Source: Staphylotrichum longicolle (taxonomy: Eukaryota; Ascomycota; Sordariomycetes; Sordariales; Chaetomiaceae). From it: DNA of 64,000 nt. Under the pieces are notes generated by a model. The model saw only the letters and a program-made list of their open reading frames with translations, was not told the DNA's origin and did no database searches. Positions within the stretch are counted from its first letter, which is position 1. Each line of letters starts with the position of its first letter. The position numbers were made by a program, and so were the translations under genes. The stretch covers positions 3,286,001-3,350,000 of the forward strand of contig JAHCVI010000003.1 of the NCBI GenBank assembly GCA_019096155.1, read 5' to 3'. Below are positions 1-11,246 of this stretch, in pieces.

Positions 1-125
1 AAAAACCCAGTATTAGCCATCCGAAATTGCGCGTAAAGTTTTGTGATCGTTTTGCAGAAATGCGAGCCGGTAGCAAAGCGAGTTCTCGGAGCAAAATCGT
101 TTGACTTTTGATCCCGAGACGCGCT

Positions 126-864
126 CTAGTCGAGAGAGCTGCGCCCCTCCTGAGCGTCCTGCTCGGCGGCGGTGACCACGTCCGAAGTACCGCTGTTGCC
201 GCTGCTGGGAGCGGCCACAGGGGTGTTCGAGACAGGCGCGCTGATGCCGCCGCTGGGAGCCAGGAGGTTGGGAGTGAAGGAAACCGAGGCTGGGGTCTCG
301 TGTGAATACACACGTTTTGCCGACAAGAGAGCAAGAGGGTGTGGTTGTTCGAGCTGATGAGAAAAGTGAGGCAGTTAAGAGGAAATTTTACTCACGTTGA
401 GACGCTACCGACTGGACCTGGGTGACGACGTTGGGCGAGACGAACTGCTGGAGGTCGAGCACGCCAACGTTGTTGAGGAGGCCGAGGTTGAGGTGCTGCA
501 GCTGGAGCGAGGCGAGGTCGAAGCCGCCGAGAACACCGAGCTGGTTGATCTGCAGGAAGGTGTGCAGCGACTGGAGCTGGAGCAGGCCCTGGATGTCAAA
601 CACCTGCTGCTGGAAGAGAGGCTGGAACTGCAGGATGTTGAGGTTGTTGACGCTGGCCAGGTTGCCAAGGAGGCCGAGCTGCAGCGAGTTGATGTTGAGC
701 AGGTAGTTCAGGTTGACCTGGTTGAAGTTGTTGAAGCTGTTGAACGAGTTCAGGTCGAACGCGAACGAGCGAGCCTCGAGGTCGGTGGCAGGAGTGGCAG
801 GGGCCGCAGGGGCAGCGGTAGCCAGAGTGGCCAGGGCAGAGACGAAGAAGGTAGCAGGCTTCAT
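126..864 (-). CDS. Secreted Leu/Asn/Gln-rich protein, family unknown
   Basis: Two exons, 864..396 and 289..126, give 210 residues. The intron has a gtgagt donor and an acceptor in ccccag; it is phase 1. The start MKPATFFVSALATLATAAPA is a clear signal peptide (about residues 1-18), so the product is probably secreted or wall-bound. Residues about 32-145 are a hydrophobic low-complexity core rich in L, N, Q and F, with Asn/Phe runs (FNSFNNFNQVNLN) and LxxLxxL spacing, and without cysteines. The 50-odd residue tail is Ser/Pro/Ala-rich and disordered. I do not recognise the family. The gene at 3254-4460 has the same plan and intron phase, so the two are probably paralogues. The core could be a beta-solenoid or amyloid-forming surface protein; that is inference. 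A TATAAA on the minus strand near 1204-1209 is a possible promoter element, 340 nt upstream of the start. Confidence 0.8.
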
Positions 865-3253
865 TTTGCTGGTTGTGTGGAGAGAATGTTTCTCGGAAAA
901 AAGAGATTAAACGATTAGAGTTAAGAGCACAGCTGCTGCCATGTTAGTCCCTGTATTGAGTCTTGGTGAGGGAATCGGCCACGTACCTCAAAGATGTTCA
1001 AAGAAGTGAAGGAGTGGAAGCGAACAGCGAGCACAGCTGGAGGAGGATCGTCAGCCTCGAAATGTTTCTCTAGGAGCGGCCATCTGATGTGGATGCTTAC
1101 CTCTGAATGAACGACTGAAGAAGATGATGGACCGGAGTCTTGAAGGCTGGAGTGGTGAGTGGATGAGGAAACAAAAGATGAGAGTCACAGGTGGCCGACT
1201 GAGTTTATATGTCGGCTGGAACGGCACGAACGCCAAGCGCCGCTGCCAGTCCGTGGCATGGCATGAGTGGGAGCCGCGCGCCAAGCTTTCAGGAGCACGA
1301 CGTTATATTCGGAAGGGAGGTTGAGCAACCATCCGGGGCGTGTCAGGTGTGAGGCGGCGTTGGACGGAGGCTGCCGGGTAAAACACCGTGGACAGGGCCA
1401 ACAGGATGTGCCGGGATGGGCTGACGATGCAGGAGAGCCGAGAGCGTCCAGACCAACCAGGCTTGCCCGGGACAGGAACAGACAGGGGGGGGGGCAAGGA
1501 AAATCGCCGAGAGCCAGAAGACGCACCGTCCGGAGGGAGGGTGATCGAGAAGCAACTCGAGACCTACTGCGACGTCATGGCACGGAACACTCGACGACCG
1601 AACTCACGCTGGGGGGGTTGCCAAGAGAAACACGATGGACATGTGTTCATGGGTGACCCAAAGAAAAGCGCCAGACATGTGGAGTGCCCACGCTTGTTGG
1701 GCCTGTCATGTCTAGGGTCTGAGCGCGAGGGGTGTCATTGAAAGCTGGGGGTTGAGGACGGGATGCTCCTCGTCCGAGGTCATCCTGGTGGGGGGTCGCC
1801 AAGGGCCGTCCGATGTATGGAGGTACACTAGGGTCGCAGCATCTCGCCTCATGGCTGGGGCGACAACTCCAAAGAGCCTTTCCCTGATCGCCGCCGAGGA
1901 CGGACAGCTTGTTTCGAGTGTTTCGATGGAGCCAAGCGTCTTAAGTGGGCAAATATGGTAGGAGAGGTCGGGGCGGCGAAGCGACGGGACACGCAGCGCA
2001 GCCTGGTCGAGAGACGAGGAAACGGAAACAACGAAAGACTGGGCAATACGGAACAAGCACGAGTTTGACTCTGCTTCTATTCGTCCCATAACACTTGCCT
2101 TGCTCAAAAATGTGTTGGAAGGAGCGCTGATGTCGTTCGAGGCAGCAGGGTTTGAAGGACTGCCAAAGAAGTAGCACCACGACCTGCCCCTTCCATTCTG
2201 GGATCGATTCAGCGACCCTGTAGGTGGGCAGGAAGTGACAGCCCTGGACGGGAATTCCATTTCACTCCACATTAGGCTTCTGGTTAAGCTTAGTCTAGCC
2301 GATTGCCGAGTGACCAAGCAGCTGCAATCCTGTTTCAAACCCCCCAAAACCCAAGATGGCTTGTTCAGGGGGGGGTTGGGTAAATGTCCGGCATGCCCGG
2401 GGTTGCAGGAGGATGTTGCACGACGTTGCAAGAGGCTGAACCCCACGTTCCTCAACACCATACCGCCAAGAAAAGCCAAGTTTGCTGGCGGGCTTGTGAT
2501 TGGCTTGCGCTCCCTCGCTTTGGCTCGCTCTCTGCCGAAGCCGTGCATCTGCAACACCGATCCGTGCGCTCAGGCAAACGTGAAGCACCAACGTCGATGG
2601 CATTACCAAAGCACTGCACATCCGGTGCGTCGCATGACATGAAGCCACTGATGGTGATGGCTTGGCCGCCGGAACCGTGCTGCTTCCGATGGGAGAAGGG
2701 GCTGGCGCCATCAGATGTCGAGCCGTCCTGCAGCCCAACCACATTTCAGATCACAGCACCACCAAACACTCGAGGCAGCCGCCAGATGCAGCCGTCAGAT
2801 GCAGGTACGAGATCGCTCAACGGCCCATCTGAAGGTTGCATCCTGTCACGGCCTCGTGGCGCAATAACAGAGCTAGGATGGCTACATTGGATGATTTCAG
2901 TTGTTGGTGCCCAAATTAGAAATTCGTAGCCACAGCTTCGTCCAAAGTTTTGAATCTCATTTCTCGCATGTTTTCAGACATAAAAAGCTACAGGAAGTAC
3001 TCTCTGTGAAGTAGCAATGTGAATCAATGCAGAAACAAAACAAAGCGGCGCCAGCGCTTGGAACCGCAATGAGGTCCGTAAATGATGAAAATACTGTGCA
3101 AAATATCGTGTAAAGCATATCCTAAGAACCGAACCCCTGGCGCTCTCGCCCACACTAGACCCCCAGCAAAGCTGTAGACTTCGTCCAATGTCCTCAGCAA
3201 ACAAACAAGGCTCGAACCCCAGACTCATCCCTGCTCCCTGCTCCCTTACCCCT
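865..3253. other. Intergenic, 2.4 kb, no supported gene
   Basis: This is the upstream region of the gene at 126-864 and the downstream region of the one at 3254-4460. The longest open frame (281 codons, minus, 1712-2557) has no domain, no biased codon use and no homologue I recognise. I see no tRNA or repeat. Confidence 0.5.
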
Positions 3254-4349
3254 TTAACGGGTGAGATCCGACAGATTCTCCACATCCCCGGCCGCTGCCG
3301 CCGCCGCCGAAGTCTCAGCAGCGGCAGGGGCGGCAACAGAGGCAGAAGCAACCGGGTCCACGGCAGCAGCAGGTGCCGCAGAAGCAGTAGCAGCAACCGG
3401 CGCAGCGGAGGCAGCGACCGCAACAGGCGTGGCGCTGGCGACTACCTGGGCCACAGGAGCAACCGAAGGAACCTCGGACGCAGCAGCCGGGACCACAGCA
3501 GCAGGCGCCACGGAAGCCACCGGAGTCACCGCCGCAAGAGCCGCTGAGGTCGAGGCCGAGGTCGAGGACGCAGCTTGCAGGGTCGATGCCGCAGCTGCCG
3601 TGGCAACACTGGCAACCGTGGCCGAAGCCGAGACCGAAGCCACAGCGACAGACGTCGCAGACGACGTCGCAGCGGCCACTGCAGCCGTGGCAATCGTGAA
3701 GCCCGCCTCGGCCGGCGCCGTGGCAATCGTAAAGCCTCCCTCCTCAGCCGGTGCCGTAGCAATGGTGAAGCCTCCCTGGTCTACTGGAGGAGCCGTGGCG
3801 ATGTTGAAGACGCCGTCGGCCAGGGAAACTCCCGAGTCGACCGAACCAACACCCCCCGTGGCGCACTGCCGCTTGATCTTTTGCCCGCGCCGCAGCTTCG
3901 TGCGCCTCATGCTCTTCTTGGCCTCGGAAAACTCCCGCTTGAAGACACCTGCAGAGCCCGTCAGTATTTTGCCAGAGTTGCCACGGTAAAAGGGGGCACC
4001 CACCAAGATTGAACCCACCCAACACACTCCCCGCATTGAACAGAGAATGGATCCCTCCCAGATCCAAGAATCCCAGCTGCTCCAGCTGCATCAGCTGCGC
4101 GAGCTGGAAGAAGAGATCTACGTCATTGTTGAACCCGAAGCTGAGGATGTTGTTCAGGCTGAGCGCGTCGCCCAGGCAGAAGCCGCCGAGCATGGCCAAG
4201 ATGGCTTCGGCGACGACGTCCTGGTTCTGAAGGTCGACCGTGCCGAGATTGAGACCGCCGACTTCCAGACCGCCCAGGCTCAGGTCCCCCACGTTGAGGT
4301 CGCCCACGTTGAACCCCTGCGCGCTGTTCACGCCAATGTTTGAGACACC

Positions 4350-4380
<31 letters not shown>

Positions 4381-4460
4381 ACGAAGGCCCCAGCTTGACG
4401 GGCTACGTGGGCGTGGGCCGACGCCAGGCCGGCTGAGAGTAGGAGCGAGAGGGTCTTCAT
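3254..4460 (-). CDS. Secreted Leu/Gly-rich protein with basic linker, IATAP repeats and Ala/Ser/Val tail
   Basis: Exons 4460..4004 and 3948..3254 give 383 residues. The 55-nt intron has donor gtgggt, branch tactgac and acceptor ctgcag; it is phase 1. A signal peptide (MKTLSLLLSAGLASAHA) is followed by a nine-Ser tract encoded by a trinucleotide repeat. Next comes a hydrophobic L/G/N-rich core ending FLDLGGIHSLFNAG, similar in style to the core of the gene at 126-864. After the intron come four basic sites (FKR, MRR, LRR, IKR) within about 30 residues, possible Kex2 cleavage sites. Then there are four copies of a (G)GFTIATAPAE-like unit, and about 150 residues of Ala/Ser/Thr/Val. I know no named family. 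It is probably secreted and possibly proteolytically matured; both are inferred. Its relation to the gene at 126-864 rests on shared order, spacing and intron phase, not on an alignment score. Confidence 0.8.
4351..4377 (+). repeat. (CTG)9 trinucleotide repeat, encodes Ser9 on the minus strand
   Basis: Nine uninterrupted CTG units lie in exon 1 of the secreted protein at 3254-4460, just after its signal peptide. The number of serines could vary between strains. Confidence 0.95.
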
Positions 4461-5872
4461 GTTGAGGGCCGAAAAGGAGTGCCGGTCGAAAAGAAAGAAG
4501 GGCAGTTGAGCACAGCTTTGAATAGGTCAGCGGGAGTTTCCCAGGAGACAACGGGTTTTCCTTTACCTCAAGTCTAATTACAACGAGTTAAAAGAAAGTC
4601 AAAGAAATGAAGGTGGCGGACTAGCCCTCGAATAGAAGTATGACTCTCAACTTCTCTCTGGTGGCTTAATATTCAGCTCGGGATGGGCGACATGGGACGA
4701 TATATCCCCCCTCCCATCCCATTCACACGCCTCATTTGAAAGTGCCATCAGAGGGGATGGGATGTCGATGAAACAGGAAACGGCTGAAGCCGATAGGGCG
4801 GGAAAAGCCAAGCAACTTTAACAAGGCAGCGCCCTTCCCACGGGGACTGAAACACCACCCCGTGCCGCTATCAACCCGTGCGCATGGGCTGCCTGCTGCC
4901 ACAAGTAAAAGTCCAAGCCAGCAGAGAAGACAGTTCGGGGAGAGATAGAGAGGTGAACAATACCGGAGAAACTCAGGAGACATGGCACACCCACCCACCT
5001 CGGCCCTCATCCCACCATGTAACCACACCACAAGAGGTGGTGTGTCCATACCAGTAGAATCCGCTACCGACAAGCAGGCTCGGCGCACTCCGAGACCATG
5101 CAGTGCAACGGAAAAACCTCGAGACCAGCAGCCAAGCCCACGTTGTTCTAGAGCGAGACCGGCAGGCCATCGACCGAGAGCCCTTCATTACCCAGCGTTT
5201 TACAATGCCAAGACCAGCGATCTTATGCATTCACGCGGGATGTGCCCTGGATGTTCTCGGCGGTCTATCATGAGAACGAGAGGAGAGGGGAAGATGCTGC
5301 TAGTGGCGTAGCCGTCGGCACATGGGCGAGGATCTCGGCTGTCTCACACAAGACCGGGATCGATTTATGCTTGATTTGACATACTTTGAGAGCGAGCTGT
5401 TCATGGCTTGGCGTTGGCGATGTTCGGCTTGATGTGATCTGCTTGTTTCGACACACGAGCAGGTGATCGAGACAGCCTTGTACTGCTCTGGTGACACCCA
5501 GCCGGTGATTCCGAGGATCATGGAGCGAAAGGACAAAAAACGGCGAGTCGAGATCGCGCATGCTCTCTGGAACGGGTTTCCGGATCCCGCTGTCAGTATC
5601 TCGATCATGTTCGGCCTTGGGCCGGTAGGTGTCGCGCGCGCAGAATTGGAACCACGCGGTCCTTGACCTTCAAATGCTGCTTCAGATTTTGTGTTCCTGT
5701 ATCCTAGATGGCCGTCCGAGGGTATATCCACCCCATCCATCGCTTTCTGATCATACACCTCGATCATACAGCCCTCCACCCTTTGCCTTGTAACAGACAG
5801 CCACCCAGACTGCTGCCTAAACACCAACACATAATTCCCTCCCAATTTTTCAATCAGCAGGTAGCCAGCACG
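4461..5872. other. Intergenic, 1.4 kb, no supported gene
   Basis: Upstream sequence of the secreted protein gene. A TA-rich stretch near 4660-4710 (minus-strand gatatatc and gaatattaag) could be its core promoter. Nothing else is recognisable. Confidence 0.4.
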
Positions 5873-6330
5873 TCACCTCTCCCTCCTCTCTCCATCCCCA
5901 GCAGCAGCAGCACCCCCACCATGAAACCCCAGCCACTCCCCCAACACCCCGCCCGGCTTCGGCACCGGACACTCCCTCTGCGCCCTGTTCCTCCTCCTCC
6001 CTTCCCCCTCAGGCCTAAACTCCACGACCCCAATCCCATCCCCCTCCCCCTCCCCCCCCTCCCGCTCCCACTCATACCCACACCGTCCTCATCCGACGCC
6101 GACGCCGACGACGCCCTCGTCGTCCTCACCACCCTCCTCCTCCTCCTATCCTGCTCAGAGTCTGTCCCGTCTGTGGCGGGCATCTCCCCGTCGGCGTAGT
6201 AGACGCGCCGCGCGGGCGCCGGGCAGGGCAGGATGTGCGGCAGGGCGACGACGAAGAAGCTGGCCAGGACGGTGGTGGCGAAGAGGGAGGAGGTCATGCG
6301 GGAGCGGGGGTGGAGGTGTGGAGGCGGCAT
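5873..6330 (-). CDS. Small conserved fungal protein with one N-terminal hydrophobic segment; frame broken once
   Basis: The start ATG at 6330 opens MPPPHLHPRSRMTSS, then a hydrophobic stretch (LFATTVLASFFVVALPHILP), a YADGE motif and an Arg-rich, acidic region. In the same frame the sequence degrades into Gly/Arg low complexity from about 6060. In the frame shifted by one base it continues smoothly as an acidic stretch, VVEFRPEGEG, and then ECPVPKPGGVLGEWLGF, ending at a TGA at 5873-5875. One extra C in the C8 run at 6052-6059 joins the two. The total is then 153 codons (152 residues). I have an impression of the HPRSR...LPCPAP...YADGE...ECPVPKPGG pattern from small fungal proteins but cannot name a function. 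Likely an organellar or membrane-anchored small protein. A spliced explanation is less likely because no good splice pair fits. Confidence 0.65.
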
Positions 6331-7462
6331 TTTGTGTTTTTCTTTTTTTCTTTTCCCTTGTGCTTTAGGAAGGGATGGGCTGTGACTTAGATATGGCACG
6401 AGCTGGTTCGGTTTGGGTCGGGAGAAGGATCTCGAGGAGGTTCAGGTGGGTTGGCTTGTTGATTGGGGCGTGGGGGGTTTGATTCTGAGGGTGGATGAGG
6501 GGTAGTTGAAAGGGACGACGTGAGGGCTCGTGATCGTCAGAAGCGAGCGAGGTAGTGTTGGTCGGCAGGGAGGAAGGAGAGAAGAAGAAGGTACGCCTGC
6601 GAGAATTACTCGTATCAGTGTCATGATCAGACCCGTATCTGCGATGACTGGGAGCGCCCAATTGGACTGGGCAAACATACCAATGCTCAGCTCAAGCTTG
6701 AATTAGACACCTCAGACCATGATGCGCACTCTCGCCCGGTGGGTTTGGCGTTGCTCGTGGACGGGGCCGAGTCGCGGTGCTGGGGAGCTCGGGTGGTGGT
6801 GGTGAGAGGATGAGGTCAAAGCTTGGAAGCTCGGCTTGGCTTGGAAATTCGGCGCGAATAATTGGGTCTGCAACTTCCGAGGAGGGTTAGGGTTGGTGTA
6901 AGCCATTGGGCGATCAACTCTCGACTAAGTACCGACCTCTTACTTCTTAAATCATAGCATCTTGTAAAATCTTAGACCATGGATACAGGACCTTTCGGTT
7001 CATTACACCATTGCTTCAATACTTCAATTCGTTAGGGTATTGAGAGATCGGAACCCCACAGAAAATCTATCAAGAATCATCACCAAGACAGCACAGAAAG
7101 CTAACGGATCCAGTCCAGTCCGCCCCAAGATGATATTACACGTAAAACACATACATACAATCCACCAACTCCAGACCAGAACCGCCCAAACACACATCTC
7201 ACACACCATGATTATCCAGCGGCGCGAGCCGTCATATCTAGAGCAATCCGTTGATCTAAACTGTAGAAAAAGAGCAACCGAGTTTTTCTCTGACCAGTGC
7301 TAACATGAAACTCAAGAAACCCAACCACCAAAAAGCCAACCCGCCAGCCCGACCGCCAACCCCCTTATTTTCCCATCCTGTATGTGTATGTATAGTACCT
7401 AGTAAAACCGAGAAGAAACCGAACCGCCGCAAAACAAAAAAGCACGCTTCTCAAACCAATCT
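6331..7462. other. Intergenic, 1.1 kb
   Basis: Upstream region of the small protein and 3' flank of the pyrimidine gene. AT content rises over 7000-7460, as in a 3' UTR. No gene or RNA is recognised. Confidence 0.4.
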
Positions 7463-10400
7463 CTAAGCCATGACCAGCGCGAGCAGAGCCATGCGGCAGT
7501 AGAGACCGTATCTCATCTACAGAGCAAAACCAAGTCAGTTAAACTGCACCCAAGGGGGAAAGTAGGAAGGGCAAGAACTCACCTGTCTAAAGTACGCCGC
7601 CCGCTGGTCAAAGTCAACCTCATCAGCAACCTCATCGTTCCGCGGCAGCGGGTGCAGCACGACCATGCTCGACTTGGCGTGCTTGAGCGTGGTGTAGTCG
7701 ATGCGGTACGAGTCCTTGACGCTCTCGTACTCGGCGAGCGTCGGGAACCGCTCCTTTTGCACGCGCGTGCAGTACAGCACGTCGGTGCGCGCCAGGATCT
7801 CGGGCGTGAGCGTCTCCGACTCGCAGAGCAGCTGGTCCGCGTCGACGAGCTGCTGGCGGACGGCAGCGGGGAGCCGGAGCGCCTTGGGCGACACGAGCTG
7901 CACCTTGACCTGGTAGAAGCGCAGGAGGTAGACGAGCGAGTGCACGGGCCGGCCGTACAGGAGGTCGCCGACAAAGGTGATGGTGAGGCCCTGCATCGTG
8001 CCGAGCTCCTCGCGGATGGTGAAGAGGTCGAGGAAGGCCTGCGTCGGGTGCTCCTTGGCGCCGTTGCCGCCGTTGATCACGGGCACGGGGCTGTACTTCT
8101 TAGCCACGTCGACGCACTTCTCGTCAGGGTGGCGCAGGACAATCGCGTCGCCGTAGCAGGCGAGCGTGCGCAGCGTGTCCTGGAGGGTCTCGCCCTTCTG
8201 CACGGACGAGGTCGAAGTCGTGACGGCGACGGTCCGGCCGCCTAGGCGCTGCATGGCCGCGTCGAAGGAGGAGGAGGTACGCGTCGAAGGCTCATAGAAC
8301 AGAGTGCACAGCAGGCGGCCACGGAGGATGTCAAGGACACCCTCGCGCTGCACACCGAGACGCATCTCCTGAGCAACGTTGAACAGAAGGTGCAGGTCGG
8401 CCCGCGTGTACTGAGTGACGGACAGGACGTGGGACTTCTTGAAAGACGACGGGGAAGAGAGCATCTCCTGCAGGGGCGAGACCGTCGGCTTCATTGTCAA
8501 GGGGAGGGAGAGATCGTCCAAGCCGGGCGTCCGGTTCAGCGACAGGGGCGCAAAGGCCGAGCGGGCCCCGACCTGGCCTGGGCGGCGCTCGTCAGGGATG
8601 GGCGACATAGGGTGGTGCATGGGCCTGACAGCGGGCGACGAAAGGCCAGCCGCGGGAGGCAACGCGCCGTGAGTGGACATGTCGCTGCCCCTGGCAGGCA
8701 CCGGCAAGATGGCACCATCCAGGCAGACGACTTGGTCCTGGAAGGTGACGCGCTGGATGGCAGCCTTCAGAATCTTGCCGGCGATCGGCGACCAGTTGCT
8801 AGTCTCCTCCACGAGGTAGGGGCGATCGATCTCGACTTCCAGGCTCGTGCCGACCTGGTCGTGCAGCTCAAAGATCTCCTTCGGGTTGTCGTGGAGCTTG
8901 GCCTTGACATCGTCAACGGTCAGCCTGCCCTCGGCAACCGAAGTCAGCAGGAGAGGGAGGGCGTCGGCAATGCCAACAGTCACATCGGCCGGCTTGTTCA
9001 GGAAGTGGGCCAGCTGATAGGGCAGGCTGCCGATGGAGAAGACATCGATCGTCTCAAGATGCTCCCAGAGCGCAGCCTGGTCCTCGGCCGTCGGCAGAAA
9101 CTGGCAGCCGGGGTAGTCCTTCTGCGACAGGTAAAGCGCGTAGATGCTGACATCGCAAGTGACCTTGAGGCCCTTCTCCTTGCCAAGAGCGATGAGCTTG
9201 ATATCCTCCTTGGTGGTCACCGCGGTGACATGGATGCGGCGGTTGTGCAAGCTGGCAAGCAGAAGGATGGAAGCCAGGTCGGTCGTCCTCGCGTCGGTAA
9301 TAATCGGCTTGTGCGTCGGCCAAGCGTCGAAGTGCGCCTCCACCGCCGGGACCTTGTGGATGTTGTCCGAGAGGTGGTTGAACGGAATGAACAGCGAGCC
9401 GACCTCGCCAGCGGAATTGCTGATCTGGTTGGCATTGTCCGAGGTCGCCGCAATGGACAGGTTGAAGTCGCAGTATGCGCCACGCTTGCCGTTTTGCTGA
9501 GCAATCTTGAGCGACTTGACGTCCGAGATGGAGCCTTCCTTGCCGACGGGCATGACCCGGATCATGCTGAAGCCAGCCGCGATGGAAGCCTTGGTCACCT
9601 TCTGGAGATCGTCGCTATCCCGAGAAACAAGGCCAGGCACGAATGCCGCGATGTTCACCAACCCGGGCAGCTGGATCGTGCGATGGCTTGTCTGGTAATC
9701 GCGGACACCGACCTCGAGACCAAAGTGCCTCGCGATAGCCTCGACCAGAATCTTGGCGTTCTTGACGTTGGTGACGAGCGGGATCTGGTAGTCAACAGCC
9801 ATGCGGCGCGTCTGGTAACCCTTGCTCATGTAGTTGGCCGGACGCCTGTACTTGTTGTTGGACGGCAAGTTGATGTACAGATCGATCATGTTCTTGGCCA
9901 GATGCTGCGAGAGCGAGTACTCGGACTTCTGGTCGTCCTCCTTGCCGAGAACCTCGAGGTACTGCACCTGCACACCGTGATTTCCGAGGAAGTCAGCAGT
10001 TCCGGCCGTGGCGAACAGCTTGTAGCCCATCTCCTGCAGCTTCTTGACCGAGGGCAACATCTCCTCCTTGTCCTTGTAGGAGCCGATGGAGAGGAGGATG
10101 TTGTTCTTCGGGATCTTGAAGCCCGTCGACAGCAGCGCCTTCAGGTACGCCTCGTACTTGTCGGAACCGAACGAAGCGACCTCACCAGTCGAGGCCATCT
10201 CGACACCCAGAACGGGGTCGGCGCCGGACAGACGCGAGAAACTGAACTGCGGGACCTTGACACCGACGCAGTTGGCAGGACGATCAATGGCGGGATACTC
10301 CTTGAAGGGGATGTTCATGATCGCCTTCGTAGCCATCTCAATGAGATCGACGCCCATAACCTTGGAGACGAAGGGGAACGAGCGAGAGGCGCGAACGTTG

Positions 10401-11198
10401 CACTCAATCACCTTGATGTCATTGTCCTTGGCAATGAACTGGATGTTGAAGGGGCCAGTGACGTTGAGAGCGGCACCAATCTTGCGGGTGGCTTCCTCAA
10501 TGCGCTCGATGGTCGTCTTCTCCAGATCCTGGGGCGGCAGGATGAGCGTGGCATCACCCGAGTGGACACCAGCATTCTCAACGTGCTCCGAGACGAAGTG
10601 GCCAACGACCTTGCCGTCCTTGGCAACCGCGTCCATCTCAATCTCCTTGGCGCCCTCGATGTACTTGGTGATGACAACGGGATGCTCAGGGGACACCTCA
10701 GTGGCCTGCTTCAGGTAGTTCTCGAGGTCGCCCTCCGAGTAGACCGTGTTCATAGCGGCACCCGAGAGGACGTACGACGGACGCACCAAGACGGGGTACG
10801 ACACCTTCTGGCAGAAGGCCTTGGCTTCGTCGAAGCTCGTCAGCTCCTTCCAGGTCGGCTGATCAACGCCGATCCGGTCAAGCATGCGAGAGAACTTGTA
10901 ACGGTTCTCGGCGGTGTCGATCATCTCCGGGGAGGTACCGAGGACGTTCGCGCCTGCGCGAAGGAGCGGGAGCGCAATGTTGTTGGGCGTCTGGCCACCC
11001 ATGGCTCCCAGAACGCCGCTTGCCGACTCAGCTTGGTAGATATCGAGCACCGTCTCCAAGTTGATATTCTCAAAGTACAGTTTGTCTGCTTCATCGTAAT
11101 CGGTGGAGACTGTCTCGGGGTTGTACTTTTCGGGGAATGTTAGCATCATTACTATCTCAAGAAGAAGAAAGAGAACGAGAAGATAGGAAGTTTGTTCA

Positions 11199-11246
<48 letters not shown>

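Noticed and set aside
1712..2557. 281-codon minus-strand open frame in the first large gap
   Set aside because: No domain, no signal peptide, no splice-linked extension and no recognisable homologue.
8390..11143. 917-codon plus-strand open frame
   Set aside because: Antisense to pyr-3 exon 3. Long antisense frames are expected in GC-rich genes; it has no domain or start context.
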